Shown here: piece after piece, positions 7,661-19,079 of the stretch
How positions within the stretch are numbered: position 1 is the first letter of the stretch
How the letters are laid out: every line of letters starts with the position of its first letter
Source: Plectosphaerella cucumerina
Lineage: Eukaryota; Ascomycota; Sordariomycetes; Glomerellales; Plectosphaerellaceae
Assembly (NCBI GenBank): GCA_020746995.1
Contig: JAGPXD010000002.1
Span: 3,472,001 to 3,536,000 of the forward strand
Direction: 5' to 3'
Length of the DNA: 64,000 nucleotides
Program-made: the position numbers and the translations under genes
The notes under the pieces: model-generated
Told to the model about the DNA's origin: nothing
Seen by the model: the letters and a program-made list of their open reading frames with translations, nothing else
Databases searched by the model: none

Positions 7661-10594
7661 CTACAAATCCACCACCATCGCTTCCTTCGGCCGCCCGAAC
7701 ATGTGGATGGCCACACCCGCACGCTCGCACGACGAGTGCTCGCTCTTGCCAATTCCCCCTTCCTCAGGATACGACACCACCGCCGCATACACGCCCCCCT
7801 CGCCCTCTTCATTCTCATGCTCCTCGAAGCTGTCAACCACCGCTCCGCAAACACCCCTGACCACGAGCTTCTCCAGGTACCCATGACCCAGCGACAGCCC
7901 CTCCGCGTCGCGCGGAGTGATCAGCACTCTCGCCCTCACCATTCCATCCTCCGACCGCTTCTGCCCCTCCAGAGCCCTCAGCCGGACCCGCGTCCTCTCC
8001 TTGGCCGCCCGGGGTAGCACGTCAAGCACATGCTCCGCCTCGCGCACAATGCAGTCGAGTCTCCCGCATGCCCGCTGGTTGCAAAGCCTCACACGCGCAT
8101 GGAGCTTGTACTCCCCGTCGAAACGCGTCAGGCCCGCCAGCGACGCCTCGAAATGATGGTCGCCCGCTGCACGGTCGCCGCCGGATCCGTCGTCGCGGAG
8201 GGCAAACGTCTTGGTCTCCGTTTCGATCTTGGCCCCCGGTGCATCTTCGTCCTTGGGTTCGACTTGGACCGCAGCCAGAGAGGAAAGGGGTCGCGTGATG
8301 GTCACGTTGGCTGTGACTTGCGAGAAACCGCAGTCGGGCCAGTGGGGAGCGGGGATGTAGAACGACGGGTGAAGATCCTCTCCAACGTAGGTGTTGGCCG
8401 TGTAGGTCTCTGGCTTGAGGCGGACGGCAGATTTGGCCAGCACGCTGATGAAGTAGTCGACGCCGCCACTGCCGCTGCCTCCCCCGACAGCGACCAAGGC
8501 CGAGCCGCGAAGACCGCCCGAGTAACTGGCCTGCGCGGCGCCTCCAGTGAGGGCATATGAGCGCGCGTCGCGGACCAGGGGATTCTGGAGCCCAAGTTGG
8601 CCTGAGAAGAACTGGGAGTCGCCTGGCGTCAGGGATGTTCCGTCGGCCGAGGTGACAAAAGCCCCGCGAGTGACGCCCGCACATCGAAGGATGGCATCGG
8701 CAGAGGAGACGGGCCGTCCATCGCTGACGATGTACTGGACCTTTCCGTCGCAGAGCAGAGAGCTGAGCGCTTGGTCATAGGGCTGTGCACCACCAGGGCC
8801 TGGGGCGTTGTAGACGACAAGGCCCCAACCTCCTCGGGACAGCAGCGAAGCAAACTCCTCGGCGCTCTTCGCAACAGTCGTGTTGCCAAGGCTGCCGCGG
8901 GATGACTCAGTGAGGACTGCGTCGTGGTACATGGAGGAACCACCGCCGTGAGAAGCGCTCGTGGCGTTCGTGACGTCCTGGTAGTAAAGAACGGTTGCAC
9001 AGCCGCCGCTAGCACACAGGGAAGCAACCTGGCTTCGCACAAGGGCGGCACCGGCGGTCTGATCGGCCAGAGCCAGGGAGTTGAAGCCATTGACGAAGCC
9101 CCGGGCGGGCTGCAGAACCGCACGAGCAGCCCAGTCGCCGTTCCGCTCGCCCTGGTATGGCAGCTTGACGCGAACAACATGCCAAGTGCGGCCAACGCGG
9201 CTCTGAACACCAGGTCCGGCAAGGTTGAGGACACCACCCGACGGTGTCGTGACGGCCAGCCGAAGACGAGCGTTGGGGTCGGCCCAGCCCAGAACGAAGA
9301 TGATGGCATCATCGCTCATCGCCCCATGGATTGTCGGCGGCGAGATGGGCGAGGTGTACGGCAGCACATCGAGAGGGTCGATGGCTTGAACCGCGTCGAA
9401 CATGTTGGAGAAGCATTGCACGAATACCTTCTTCAGCTCGACGGGATCCTGAGTGCTGGTCCAGATGCCGCCCTGCTTTTCGGCCAGGTTGCGCAGCTTG
9501 GCGCCGTCGAGGTTGCTTGGGCTCGCGAAACCGATAGCACAGAGATTTGTGTCCCCAAGATTGACGTTGGCGATCATCGGTGCGACATTCTCGCGCCCGT
9601 CAGTGAGAAGCACAATGCCCTTGCGTGGCTGTGAGCCGCTCGTAACGAGGGCCTGGCCGGCATTGAGGCCGGCACCGATGCTGGTGGTGCCGCTGGCGGT
9701 AACGGAGGACATGGCGGAGCCGAGAGCAGACGAGAAAGTCGCGGCGTTTGTAAGGCCAAGGTTCGTTGTCGCTGCGTTGGAAAAACTGACGAGCCCTAGG
9801 CGATGACCTTCGGTGATGTCGATCATGTCGGCGAACATCTGTGCTGCGTCCTTGGCTGCTTGGAGTCGGGTGATGCCGAAGCTGGGGATGGTTGCGGACA
9901 TGCTTCCAGAGCGGTCCATGACGATAGCGACATTGGCATCTTGCAGTGAGTGCCAAGTATCCTGGATCTCGTTGAAAATTGTATGATAGCGCCAGAAGAT
10001 GGGATCGCGCGGCGACGTGCCGACGCACCCTATGTCGCCCCTGGCTGCGGTCGACTGGCTCCCGCAGTTGAAGTTGCCGGTAAGCGCTCCATGGATACCG
10101 TTGTGCCAGCCGACGATGGCATCGCCTAGGGCCTTCACCGTGGGATAGCCGCCCAAGGCGGGTACTTGGAAGCTGGTGGGAAGCGAGGAGCAGAAGTTGC
10201 ACTGCCAGTTCTGGGGACGTGAGACGTGGCCAGGAGGCACGGGGGCGCCGGGGCTTGGGTAGAAGGGAGGAGGAAAAGCAAAGCCCTGGTCGGCAAGGTA
10301 GAAGCGATAGCCTAGGTCGAACTGCTTGTGGAAACCAAAGAAGCGGCGGCCAAACTCGGGTTGGCCGTCAGGGTATGTGCAGTGCCAGTTGGCATGGAAT
10401 TGGAGGAGGGTCTGGGTTGCTGGGGCGGGCGAGCTGCAGCCCCAGGGCATGGGAATGAAGCCATGAATGCTGCTGATGGGCAGGGTCATGAAGTTGGCCG
10501 TCTCGAGCTCGTAAGTTGGAGCCTGTGCAAGAGTGGCCCTTGGGAGCATGAGAAGGGAGAGAAGCATGGCCGTGAGGCCCGCGAGGGAAGCCAT
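7661..10594 (-). CDS. Secreted tyrosinase-like copper domain fused to a von Willebrand A domain
   Basis: Intronless gene for 977 residues with a clear signal peptide (1-23, ending RATLA). Residues about 40-215 look like a tyrosinase/hemocyanin-type dinuclear copper site: His67, His71 and His89 (FGFHKQF) for copper A, and WHNGIH (His164, His168) plus DPIFWRYH (His204) for copper B. Directly after it, from about residue 221, begins a vWA domain with an intact metal-ion-dependent adhesion site: DRSGS (Asp227, Ser229, Ser231), a Thr in SGTTSIG near 303, and LLTDGRE (Asp332). The remaining ~600 residues look like beta-sandwich modules, including a VLGW...TTPSGG stretch similar to the segment after vWA in CLCA proteins. 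The C-terminal ~250 residues are charged. The ATG at 10594 was chosen because it starts the signal peptide. Enzymatic activity is inference. Confidence 0.85.
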   Translation of the reverse strand: MASLAGLTAMLLSLLMLPRATLAQAPTYELETANFMTLPISSIHGFIPMPWGCSSPAPATQTLLQFHANWHCTYPDGQPEFGRRFFGFHKQFDLGYRFYLADQGFAFPPPFYPSPGAPVPPGHVSRPQNWQCNFCSSLPTSFQVPALGGYPTVKALGDAIVGWHNGIHGALTGNFNCGSQSTAARGDIGCVGTSPRDPIFWRYHTIFNEIQDTWHSLQDANVAIVMDRSGSMSATIPSFGITRLQAAKDAAQMFADMIDITEGHRLGLVSFSNAATTNLGLTNAATFSSALGSAMSSVTASGTTSIGAGLNAGQALVTSGSQPRKGIVLLTDGRENVAPMIANVNLGDTNLCAIGFASPSNLDGAKLRNLAEKQGGIWTSTQDPVELKKVFVQCFSNMFDAVQAIDPLDVLPYTSPISPPTIHGAMSDDAIIFVLGWADPNARLRLAVTTPSGGVLNLAGPGVQSRVGRTWHVVRVKLPYQGERNGDWAARAVLQPARGFVNGFNSLALADQTAGAALVRSQVASLCASGGCATVLYYQDVTNATSASHGGGSSMYHDAVLTESSRGSLGNTTVAKSAEEFASLLSRGGWGLVVYNAPGPGGAQPYDQALSSLLCDGKVQYIVSDGRPVSSADAILRCAGVTRGAFVTSADGTSLTPGDSQFFSGQLGLQNPLVRDARSYALTGGAAQASYSGGLRGSALVAVGGGSGSGGVDYFISVLAKSAVRLKPETYTANTYVGEDLHPSFYIPAPHWPDCGFSQVTANVTITRPLSSLAAVQVEPKDEDAPGAKIETETKTFALRDDGSGGDRAAGDHHFEASLAGLTRFDGEYKLHARVRLCNQRACGRLDCIVREAEHVLDVLPRAAKERTRVRLRALEGQKRSEDGMVRARVLITPRDAEGLSLGHGYLEKLVVRGVCGAVVDSFEEHENEEGEGGVYAAVVSYPEEGGIGKSEHSSCERAGVAIHMFGRPKEAMVVDL

Positions 10595-12046
10595 GTCTGA
10601 CTCTGATAACTTGGGGCAGTGAGAATGAGATGCTGAAAGGTCTATATTGATCAGCCCAAAGGTCAATATCCCCGTCTCACAGCGACCTTTTATGCTTTTC
10701 AAGTCGGGGTAGTCGGTCACCCATCTCCTTTCCTCGCTCTTGTCTGGGCGAGAGATACTCTGCAGCCCATTTCCAGTCTTCCATACTTACCCGATACTCT
10801 CAACTAGCAAGTCATCCAGACCTCTGGGCTCGATCTATTGCTTACCGTTTCGGAAGCGGTCGTCAAAAGAAGGACAAATCCGGCCCCACGGTGGCCTCGG
10901 TCCGCGCCGGTAGCTCTATCGGCTGCCCTGCATATGCACTGCAACATCCCATGAACGGCTGGAGACGCCACATGGACGCCTCATAAGGCCCACCGATATC
11001 GGAAAGTCTCCAAGATAGTGATTCAGAGGTGAAGCCCTTCAAATTTGTGGTCTTGCTCGCCTGGGTGAATCAAAGTCCAGCCCGGGCAAATGTGTTTCCA
11101 GGAAACGCCCCCATCTGGGAGTCGGGTGGCGCCTCCGTATGAGCCGCCATACCGCTTGTCACATTATCCACCTGTTCATAGGCGTCAGACAGTAAAATAT
11201 TGGGACATATACTGAGGTCCTTAGCCCCCGTTTCTGTAGGTTTGAGATCAGCAAACAAACCCTTGGACTGTGCTGTCTCAGCATGATCTACACAATCAAA
11301 ACCGCGTGACATTAACTCCGGAACTTGTGACTAATGATCCATACCCTTGGGAGACCCCTAGAAAGTCAAGCCAGTTAATGCTCTCCGAAAAAAAGCCCTG
11401 TCAGCGTACGGATCTGAGGGGTTGCATTGACAGGTCGCATCGCCTGCGTTGCCATTCGTGGAACATGGGTCGCAGAGCAGCCGGCATATTGTGGCTGGAC
11501 GGGGCCGGCAAAAGTCCCTGCCGTAGTATCGGAGGCGGCATGGCAGCTGGAGCTGAGATACTTATGGCTTCCAGGTTCATTCAAAGATGCAAGGCCATTG
11601 GTCTTCGCTATGCGTTGCCACTTGCGGCGGTCAAGGGACGTCCTCCTTTAGGAAAAACATCACATGCCCCCGAAGTTTTGACGTCCCTCTGAATTGACCG
11701 AGACCGGTGAAGACGCATAAACAATAAAGACTTGCGGCATTTGCGGGTCTTCTCCCGCCGTGATTTCAAGTCAGAGTTGCCGCGCTTGTGCAGTGAAGCT
11801 TCTTGGTGTGATGGCCAATTCCTATCTGTCGGGTCTCCCCGAGGGCCCTACTTGGCACCTGCGGTCCTGATGAGCCTTACAAACTTCATGGGGTAAGCCC
11901 AAGGCCTTTTGATCTCTCCTGAGAGTTAGCCCAAGTATAGAGCCAAGGTACACGAACACTTTGTTCCATGAGAATTACAAGAAACCTACTGCTGGCGACG
12001 TCAGATTTTCCAGAATATAGCATGTCATGTGATCGATGGAGTCATC
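10595..12046. other. Intergenic region
   Basis: About 1.45 kb upstream of the tyrosinase-vWA gene. It has AT-richer patches near 11900-12040 just before the tRNA. The 140-codon ORF at 11270-11692 shows no recognisable domain and is not called. Confidence 0.5.
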
Positions 12047-12156
12047 GGCGAGATGGCCGAGTGGTCTAAGGCGCTAGTTTCAGGAGAAGGGTCCCTCGGG
12101 ATCTTGATCAAGCCTACTAGTCAGTAATGGCGTGGGTTCGAATCCCACTCTCGTCA
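12047..12156 (+). tRNA. tRNA-Leu(CAG) with a 30-nt intron
   Basis: Seven-base acceptor stem 12047-12053 pairs with 12149-12155 (one G-U), discriminator A at 12156. The anticodon stem 5' strand CTAGT pairs with ACTAG at 12116-12120. Anticodon CAG is at 12081-12083, and a 30-nt intron lies at 12085-12114, one base after the anticodon as is usual for nuclear tRNA introns. The variable arm is 11 nt, as expected for a type II tRNA, and the T arm reads GTGGG-TTCGAAT-CCCAC. Confidence 0.93.
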
Positions 12157-12272
12157 AACGTATTTTTGCTCATGTCACCGAGATCGACCGTTCAAGTGAC
12201 CTCATGGGCCTGCGGGCAAGCAAGTTCCCCTCTCCTTTTGCTCGAAAGCTTGCTAGCGATGACTGCCCAAGC

Positions 12273-13554
12273 TCAAGCTGCTTCATCCTCAATTTCCAGG
12301 TTCCCGACCTTGAACTTTTGACCCTTCCTGTCGGCATAGTCTTGGTGGTTGTGATAATCCTTAACCCTCTCTCGGACGTACTCCAAACCCGTCACTGGTT
12401 TCCCGTGCTCGTCCCCTTCTTTGACAAGACCAAGCCGCTGAAGAAGCGGAGATGGGGCAGGTTTGATGTCAACATTGTCTCCTGGCCGAACAAAGTAGAA
12501 GAGCCCCTGACGGAAGAGATGGGCCTGGTCTTCCGGAGGACGCTGAACTCTGTGGGTGGTTGACTTGAAATATCCTGCCGACCAAAAGTCGAGTGTGTCC
12601 CCGACGTTGCAAACGATCCCGTTGTCGACTGGGGGGACATACTTCCACTCTCCTGATGATGTCTTGATCTGAAGTCCTGCGACATCCTGGCTCCAGAGCA
12701 GAGTCAAGGATCCAAAGTCGGTGTGCGCACGAGACCAGGTGTTTTGGACACGAAGATCGTCGGCAAGAGGCCTGGGGTGGTATCTCATGTAGCGGAGATG
12801 ATCCTCGCTGGGCAACTCGTATGCATGACGAGAGGAGAAGTAGTCCTCCGGCAGCTCAAGGATGATTGCGAAGAGCGTGAAGATTTTGCTCGCAAGAGCA
12901 AGAGATTTCTAGTTTAGGCACGGTCAACCCTGTCACAGAGCTCTAAGAAAAATTACCAGCGGTAACTTACTCGAGAAAAGGCCTCGATCTCAGTCTTGTA
13001 GGGATGGAAGAAGGGGTGAAATGGCTCTTTCTCATAGTGAGAAATGAACTTGGGAATGTTGACGGACTCGATGTTATCGAGGACATCTGTACTTTGGATG
13101 GCCTTCTCGTGTGCCTGGGGACTGGTTTAGCATCTCGCCAGTCATGAATAGCTCAGACACGTACTGGACGGTAGCCAAAATAGTTGCCTTGGGTAAAGTC
13201 GCAGCGGTACTTGGCATCGCCCTTCTCCTCAACGGGCAGGTGGAAATACTCCTGGCCGATATCGTACTGGCGTTGGACCTCTTCGGGTGTGAAACCAGTG
13301 CTCGTCAAGCTGAAGAACCCTGTCTTGTGCACCTGGATTACCATTTTAGCCCCAATTCCAAACATTTGCATATTGCTGAAACAACTGACTGCTTCACGAA
13401 GATCCTCTGCAAGTCGCTCCTTGCCGCCAGGAAGATCGTAGGTGCTCAGGTCAATGACCTTGATATCGGCCCATGGCAGGTCTGCGGTTGTCTTCTCAGG
13501 GCGCTTCCAGTGTGGGATAGACGGAACCCCGGCCGTCAACAATGCGGGAGCCAT
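12273..13554 (-). CDS. 2-oxoglutarate/Fe(II)-dependent oxygenase (isopenicillin N synthase-like), reading phase interrupted at the last junction
   Basis: Non-heme iron oxygenase of the IPNS/plant-type 2OG superfamily. Exons read as 13554-13390, 13332-13165, 13114-12971 and about 12906-12273. The N-terminal DIOX half contains HKTGFFSL and NYFGYRP; the catalytic half contains HTDFGSLTLL (iron His and Asp), the distal His in STTHRVQRP and the 2OG-binding Arg after it. Introns 1 (57 nt) and 2 (50 nt) join in phase. The expected third intron (GTAAGT at 12970 to CTAG at 12907) leaves the last exon one base out of frame, so either a different splice pair is used or there is a one-base indel. Divergent from the permease at 14374; substrate unknown. 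Confidence 0.75.
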
Positions 13555-14373
13555 CTCTTCAGCTGATCGGGATAACCTAATGCCGTTTGTCAGAGAAGGA
13601 AATATTAGACAAGCGGCGCAACGCTTCCTCGACACCAAGGTAGAATGCGCCTTATATCTTTGAGATCAGTCGTGATCTTCACTTGCGCCGGTGCCATGCA
13701 TGCAGGACATGTCATCGCATCCAGAGAGCGCTACCTTGGCAAGCACGCCATTGAAGCACGCCATCAACACCCGCAATTGCGAACGAGAGAGCAACCATCC
13801 CACAGGCGATTCAAATACTCTTGGACCCATATCCCCAACTTCTTGTTGTTAAAGTCAAGTTTACCATTCGTCGCCTTTGATGATCAACGTCGGGAGTCCC
13901 CCGAAGCCGCACGCCAAGCCGGCATGGCTTTGAACGCCACACGCTGCACCAGCACCGTTGACGAGCCGTGCCACCCCTCGCCGGTGATCTAACATGACCT
14001 TGCTCGCTAAGGATTGCGGAATCTACCAAAATGAAGTGTCCTGTACCCAGTAAGGCCCAAGAGAGATCCTTCCATCTCTCGATAATCGCTGCCGGAGTAT
14101 CATTCATGCATGCCGGGGAGGACTCCCACCCACATCTCCTTGCATGGCGTGATTAAACCCCCAAATTCGTGACGGAACTGGAGAGAATTCCCCCAAAAAG
14201 TCCGTGAGATGCAGTGATTGAGTCCCGATGTCGGGCCTGGCCCGACGGCTCATAATGTCAGTGCTCTAGACATCTCACGATATAGCAGAGCCACTATTCC
14301 TTCTGCTTTCTTGTGAAACAATTCCTCTGGAAAAGCCATCAGCAGCTGCTTCATCTAAAACTCAGATTCGACA
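13555..14373. promoter_or_regulatory. Divergent intergenic region between oxygenase and ACS permease
   Basis: 819 bp separate two genes transcribed away from each other, so it must hold both promoters and could coordinate them. I see no clear TATA box and no named operator. Confidence 0.4.
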
Positions 14374-16308
14374 ATGGGGTCTTCCAAGGAAGTCATTTCC
14401 TCTCCCCCCAGCACCGACGAGAGCCACGATGAACAGGACCACCTCCGAAAAGCACACCGCAAGGTCGACAAGAGGCTTTTGATTTGGTACGCTTTTGTGT
14501 ACCTGATCATGCGCATTCATGTCAGCAACATCAGCAATGCCGCTATCATCAACCTGGAGGAGGGCACCGGCATCCGCAAGCAGCTCGGCAACCTTACAAG
14601 TCAACAGTGGGCATGGGCGCTGAGCATCTTCTACTACCCCTACATGTTCCTCGAACCTGTGGCAACCTTGGCTCTCAAGAAATTCTCCCCATCGGTCTGG
14701 ATGAGTCGCATCATGTTCACATGGGTAGGTGCTTCTACTGCGAGTGAGATCCTGTGCTAATCGCATGACAGGGAATCATCTCGATGTGCCAAGGTGCGAC
14801 GCAGAACTACGCTGGCATCCTGGCTTGTCGCTTCTTTCTCGGAGCGGCAGAGGCTGGATTCTACCCTGGAGTGCTGTGAGTTGAGACAAGGATCATTCGT
14901 CCCAGGTGCTTGCTGACTGGACACAAGATACCACCTAAGCTTCTGGTACCCTACCGAGAAGCTGCCCCTCAGGATTGTGAGTACACACGGTAATATAAGA
15001 GGGATTGGTACTGACATCGACTGCAGGCTTTCTTCTATGCATGTGGCATGTTCTCAGGCACGATCAGTGGCTTGCTTGGTTGGTTCCCGCCGAGCTTGAA
15101 CTTACTCTTTTGACTGATACGTTTCAAGCATACGCAATCTCTTTTATGAACGGGGTCGGTGGACTTGCCGGATGGAGATGGGTAAGTCACTCGCAACGCG
15201 GTTAATCGAGTCGCCTGTCTTACCCCTGTTAGCTATTCATCTTGGAGGGTATCCCTGCCATACTTTGTGCAGTTTACACCTTCTTCTTCCTCCCAAACTG
15301 TAGGTCCTGTTCCCGTATCCCATGACACCCTAGCTGACGACAGACAGACCCCGAGACAGTCAAGTTTCTCACCGAGCCCGAGCGCAACGCTATCATCAAC
15401 GATCTTCCTGAGCAGGCGCCAACGATGAAAGCTAGCACCTTCAACCTTGAGCAAGTCAAGGAACTATTCCGGGATCCGAATTTTGTGCCATTCTTGATGA
15501 TTTGGATCACACATGGCATTGGTGGCTGGGGCATCTCCTTCGTCCTGCCTACGGTTATTTACGAACTCGGCATTTCCGGCACGGGTACTGCCATCTCACA
15601 GGTCATGACAATGCCACCATTCACGCTCGTCTTCGTCATCCTTCTCACCCTCGCGTTCTTCATCCACCACGGTCGCCTTAGTCCCTGGGCTGCCGGTCTT
15701 GGGGTTGAAGCGGTGCAGATCGTCTGCTACATCCTGCTCATCACCGTCCGTCACCCTGTGGCCAAGTACATCTTTGTCACGATCGCAACAGCTGCTTCGC
15801 AGAGCTTTTTTCCAATCGTTTGGCCTGGTAAGTTGATTCTTGGTGTGATCTCATTCAAGTGTGGGGAAAACATTGACTGACATTGTGGAAGAACGCATCC
15901 GCGCAGCCAGAGGCACAACATCTGCAGGACTGGCAATTGGTATCACAAATGTGAGTGAAACTCGAAGAAGGAGAACTTTAGAACATGCTCCGTGAGCACT
16001 GCAACTGACTTTCACGAACGCAGGCATCATGTCAACTGATGGGCATCGTGGGACCCCAGATTTACCAGCCCAAGTTTGGTCCGACATATCGAGTCAGTTT
16101 CGCGACATCTATCGGCCTTCTTTCATGCACGATCATCTCTGTAGCAACAAGCTGGTACTTTGTCGTCAAAGGAGATCGTCTGAGGGCTCAGAAGGAAGGC
16201 GAGGCCACAGTCCAAGCGAGCGACAAGGTGGTCAACACCACGGAGGCCGAGTCAAGCCGCGACGAAGAAGAAGTCCCCTCGAAAGTGTCCGAAATAGGGT
16301 CGAAGTGA
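14374..16308 (+). CDS. MFS permease, anion:cation symporter (allantoate/Dal5-like) family
   Basis: Plasma-membrane permease assembled from nine exons. The eight introns, all with GT...AG ends and matching phases, lie near 14725-14771, 14877-14930, 14978-15027, 15080-15130, 15182-15232, 15301-15347, 15828-15892 and 15950-16022. The protein starts MGSSKEV with a 35-residue hydrophilic tail. RKVDKRLLIWY leads into segment 1, and motifs include NISNAAI, GAAEAGFYPG and SFWYPTEKLPLRI, which are characteristic of the ACS family that imports allantoate, nicotinate, pantothenate and similar organic anions. The C-terminal tail is acidic. It sits between the oxygenase and the Zn2Cys6 regulator, which suggests it imports or exports the compound handled by those genes. 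Confidence 0.88.
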
Positions 16309-16529
16309 CTACGTTGTCTTCTTATTCAATTAGGTAGACTCAAGTAGGCACATGTGGCGTAGCGGTTTTAATGGTTGCCTCATCATTGTCCCGGTTCCTC
16401 GGCACTGCAAAAATACACCACCTCGACGTCAAGCATTGTGTCAAATTTGCTTGAAAGAAGAGATGAAGCCTTGAAGTCAAGATTCATAATTTTGGATCTC
16501 GTCGTGTTCGGCCCTCCTCCCCCTGCCCC

Positions 16530-18670
16530 TCATGTGCCTCCAGCTGGCTGTATCTCCTCCATGACGGCCTCGTACCACGCGCTCAGTGCATCGTCCATGT
16601 CCACCACACCATCATCGAAAAAGCTAGAAACGTGACTCATGTACATCTCGACGCCCTTATCACCAGAGAAGAAGAGATCCGGAGCATTGACTTCAATCGC
16701 CCCCAAAGAGTAGGGCTCGGCTACGGGCTGCTGCCCTGCTCTTGCCAGCACCGATCCAGAGTATACCTTGGTCTTGACGGCCTGCAGAAGATCTCCGTAT
16801 CTCTTCAAGCCTGGTATCTGGAGTCGTGTGATACCCTCTCGTATCAGTCGGAGGCATACGTTGGCGTCGTCCCTATGTCGTGCTGACCCGGTGGCCCCAT
16901 CCCTCGCTACTGCCATGAACTGCCTGAACGCATGTTAGATAACACTCCCTTCAGAGAAGGGAAGAAACCCACCAGTCGCAGTAGAGCGCCGCCAGTCCGA
17001 CCACAAGGATAGAGTGAAGCTGTCGAAACGATCGACATACTGCTTCTATACCGTGGCCAGCCTCAATCCGCAGCCATTGTCTCACCGCCGACGCCGCCGC
17101 TCTCGAGCATGCTGCCACCATAGCCCCGGATGGGACCATAAACGTCGGGCTTGGCCGATTCAGGAGGAGCTGCAGCAGACAATGCTCGACCTTCATCTCC
17201 GCATGCTCGCGGGATGGCTTCAAACCTGCTTCGCCGAGATCACGACGCCATGTTTCGAGATCCCTCCGGGACTCATCGGAGACTGCGCAGATCTGCTGGA
17301 AGGACGTTGCCAGGGCCTTTCCGTCTGGCCCGCGACCTATGTAGACGGACTCGAGGATGCGGCCGGCGATTTGGCGCAGGCGGATCATTAGTCTGAAGGG
17401 TGTGACGGAGTGCCTGTGGAAGATTGGGGCTCCGAGGGCTTCGCCTGGGTCGAGGGCGTCGAAGCTTCTGGGAGTTGGTTGCAGGGCGTGCACGCAATGG
17501 TCGCGAACGGAGAGAACGCGGCCTGTCACAACTGCGATGTGCCTATCGAGATGCATCGTTAGGTCCAGACCCCATGAGCTTTTGATTGAAGAGGTATACC
17601 TCTCCAACGCGTAAATACACCACCATGTTCGGTTGCGCGTCTCGAGATCGTCTACTGAGAAGCCCCAGTCGGCATTATGGCGATGTAGCCCGGCTTCAAT
17701 AGCTGCAGACATAAGGTACCGCGACAAGTGCCACAGGTCATTGTACTGCCCGGGCTGTCTTGAGCCAAGCATCCACAAAGTCAGGAGCAATACTGCCTGG
17801 ATGCCTGAAAGATCTCGAGGGTGGTCATGGAGGCTGGTGAAGAAGCGAAGCGCTGTGTGGAAGTATGCGTTCGGCGCATTGAGGTCCAGGAGAGCATGGT
17901 ACTCGGCATCATCCTGGCACTCGGCGCTGGCCAGGGCAAGTACGGCAAAAAAGGTGAACTTTTCGCTGTCGCTGGCTCTCGCCGGGCCTTGGAAGAGAAG
18001 CTGGAAGATCCTGCGGAGGTGTGGGAGCTGGAGAAAGGGCCACCATGTATGAACACGGGCTATGTATCGGCCAAGGAGGAAAAGTGCAGTTGTTCGTGGT
18101 GGCAGAGAGGCCGTGGTGCGGACGGGGTCCTGTTCCAGACTGTTTCCGCGGCAGTCGGGAGATAACGAAGGTCCTAGGTTGAGCTGCTTGAAGAAGATGC
18201 GAGCAAATGTCGATCCAGTAGCAGAGCCGACTGGCGGATGTTAGCGCATGGATAAGAGTGGCAGAGGCCGTAGCACACCGTATTTGTCCTCGGAATGGCG
18301 GTTTGGGCCACCGATGGCAAGGATGCCGACCTCCTCGGCCTCTTTCCCTGCCGTCCAGCCGGGCTGCTCACGCTGCACGGGCAGGGAAGCGGCTGCAGAC
18401 TCAACCTGAGATGCGAGTCTGGCTTTAAGATCCGCTATCTCTGTCTGTAGCAGGTGCACGACGGCATAGGGATACGCCACGCACTCGGTGATGTTGCATT
18501 CCTCATCGTGGCGTGTACAGGCCGCGCACCGCGGGACTTTCAGGTCGCACTGGCATGTCTGTCAGCACAAGCCTGCCCCGGGAGTTTCGGATGCTGACCT
18601 TGACTTTTCGGGCATGGCACCGAGAACACGCCTTGGAGACCGAGGGCTGGAGGGTCTGTTCTTGGTCCAT
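16530..18670 (-). CDS. Zn2Cys6 transcription factor
   Basis: Nuclear regulator with an N-terminal binuclear zinc cluster: CSRCHARKVK, an intron, then CDLKVPRCAACTRHDEEC, giving the C-x2-C-x6-C-x6-C-x2-C-x6-C spacing. Downstream is the fungal-specific regulatory domain, with GRYIARVHTWWPF and a SAAIEAGLHRHNADW...RNRTWWCIYALERYTSS block typical of PF04082. Three introns are supported: one splitting the zinc cluster (about 18604-18552), one near 18288-18240 with a GCTAAC branch, and a short one near 16972-16923 before QFMAVARD. The ATG at 18670 (MDQEQTL) is the nearest start ahead of the cluster. Flanked by two permeases and an aminotransferase, it is a good candidate local regulator. Confidence 0.9.
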
Positions 18671-19079
18671 GCTGAGTTCCAGGGGAGAGGCTCGCTCCGA
18701 AGAGACCAGCAAGCCTGGGCGGGGGATCATTTAGTACTTCTCGGTCTCGTCCGGGGACAGAGTGGGGAAACTGACGGCCTACAGCGATGACGAGCGATGG
18801 CGTGCTCAGCGGATGGGCGTTGTGCATGAATCGCAGACTCGTTAGGCTCGGTAGCGGCCGAGATAAGACGCTGGAGTGGCCCGAGATGGCTTCGCTCGAC
18901 AGGTTGTGCTCGGGCGCCACCGAGGCGACGGAGATAATGTTCTCCTGAAAAGTGAGACGTCCGCTGAGATTTGCATGTCGTGATATCAAGGGTTGCAAAC
19001 GTGACACTGGCAGTACAAGGCTTCAAGTTCTATTCACAGCATCTCAAGATTGAGCATTGGCACCGAGGATTCAGTCGCA
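18671..19079. promoter_or_regulatory. Divergent promoter region, regulator/aminotransferase
   Basis: 409 bp between two divergently transcribed genes. A shared control region is likely. CGG-type triplets of the sort bound by Zn2Cys6 factors occur, but GC content makes them uninformative. Confidence 0.4.

Noticed and set aside
11270..11692. 140-codon plus-strand ORF
   Set aside because: No domain and no coding character; left within the intergenic entry.
12085..12114. Insert in tRNA-Leu considered as a group I intron or broken tRNA
   Set aside because: It is 30 nt, placed one base after the anticodon, which is the normal position of nuclear pre-tRNA introns.
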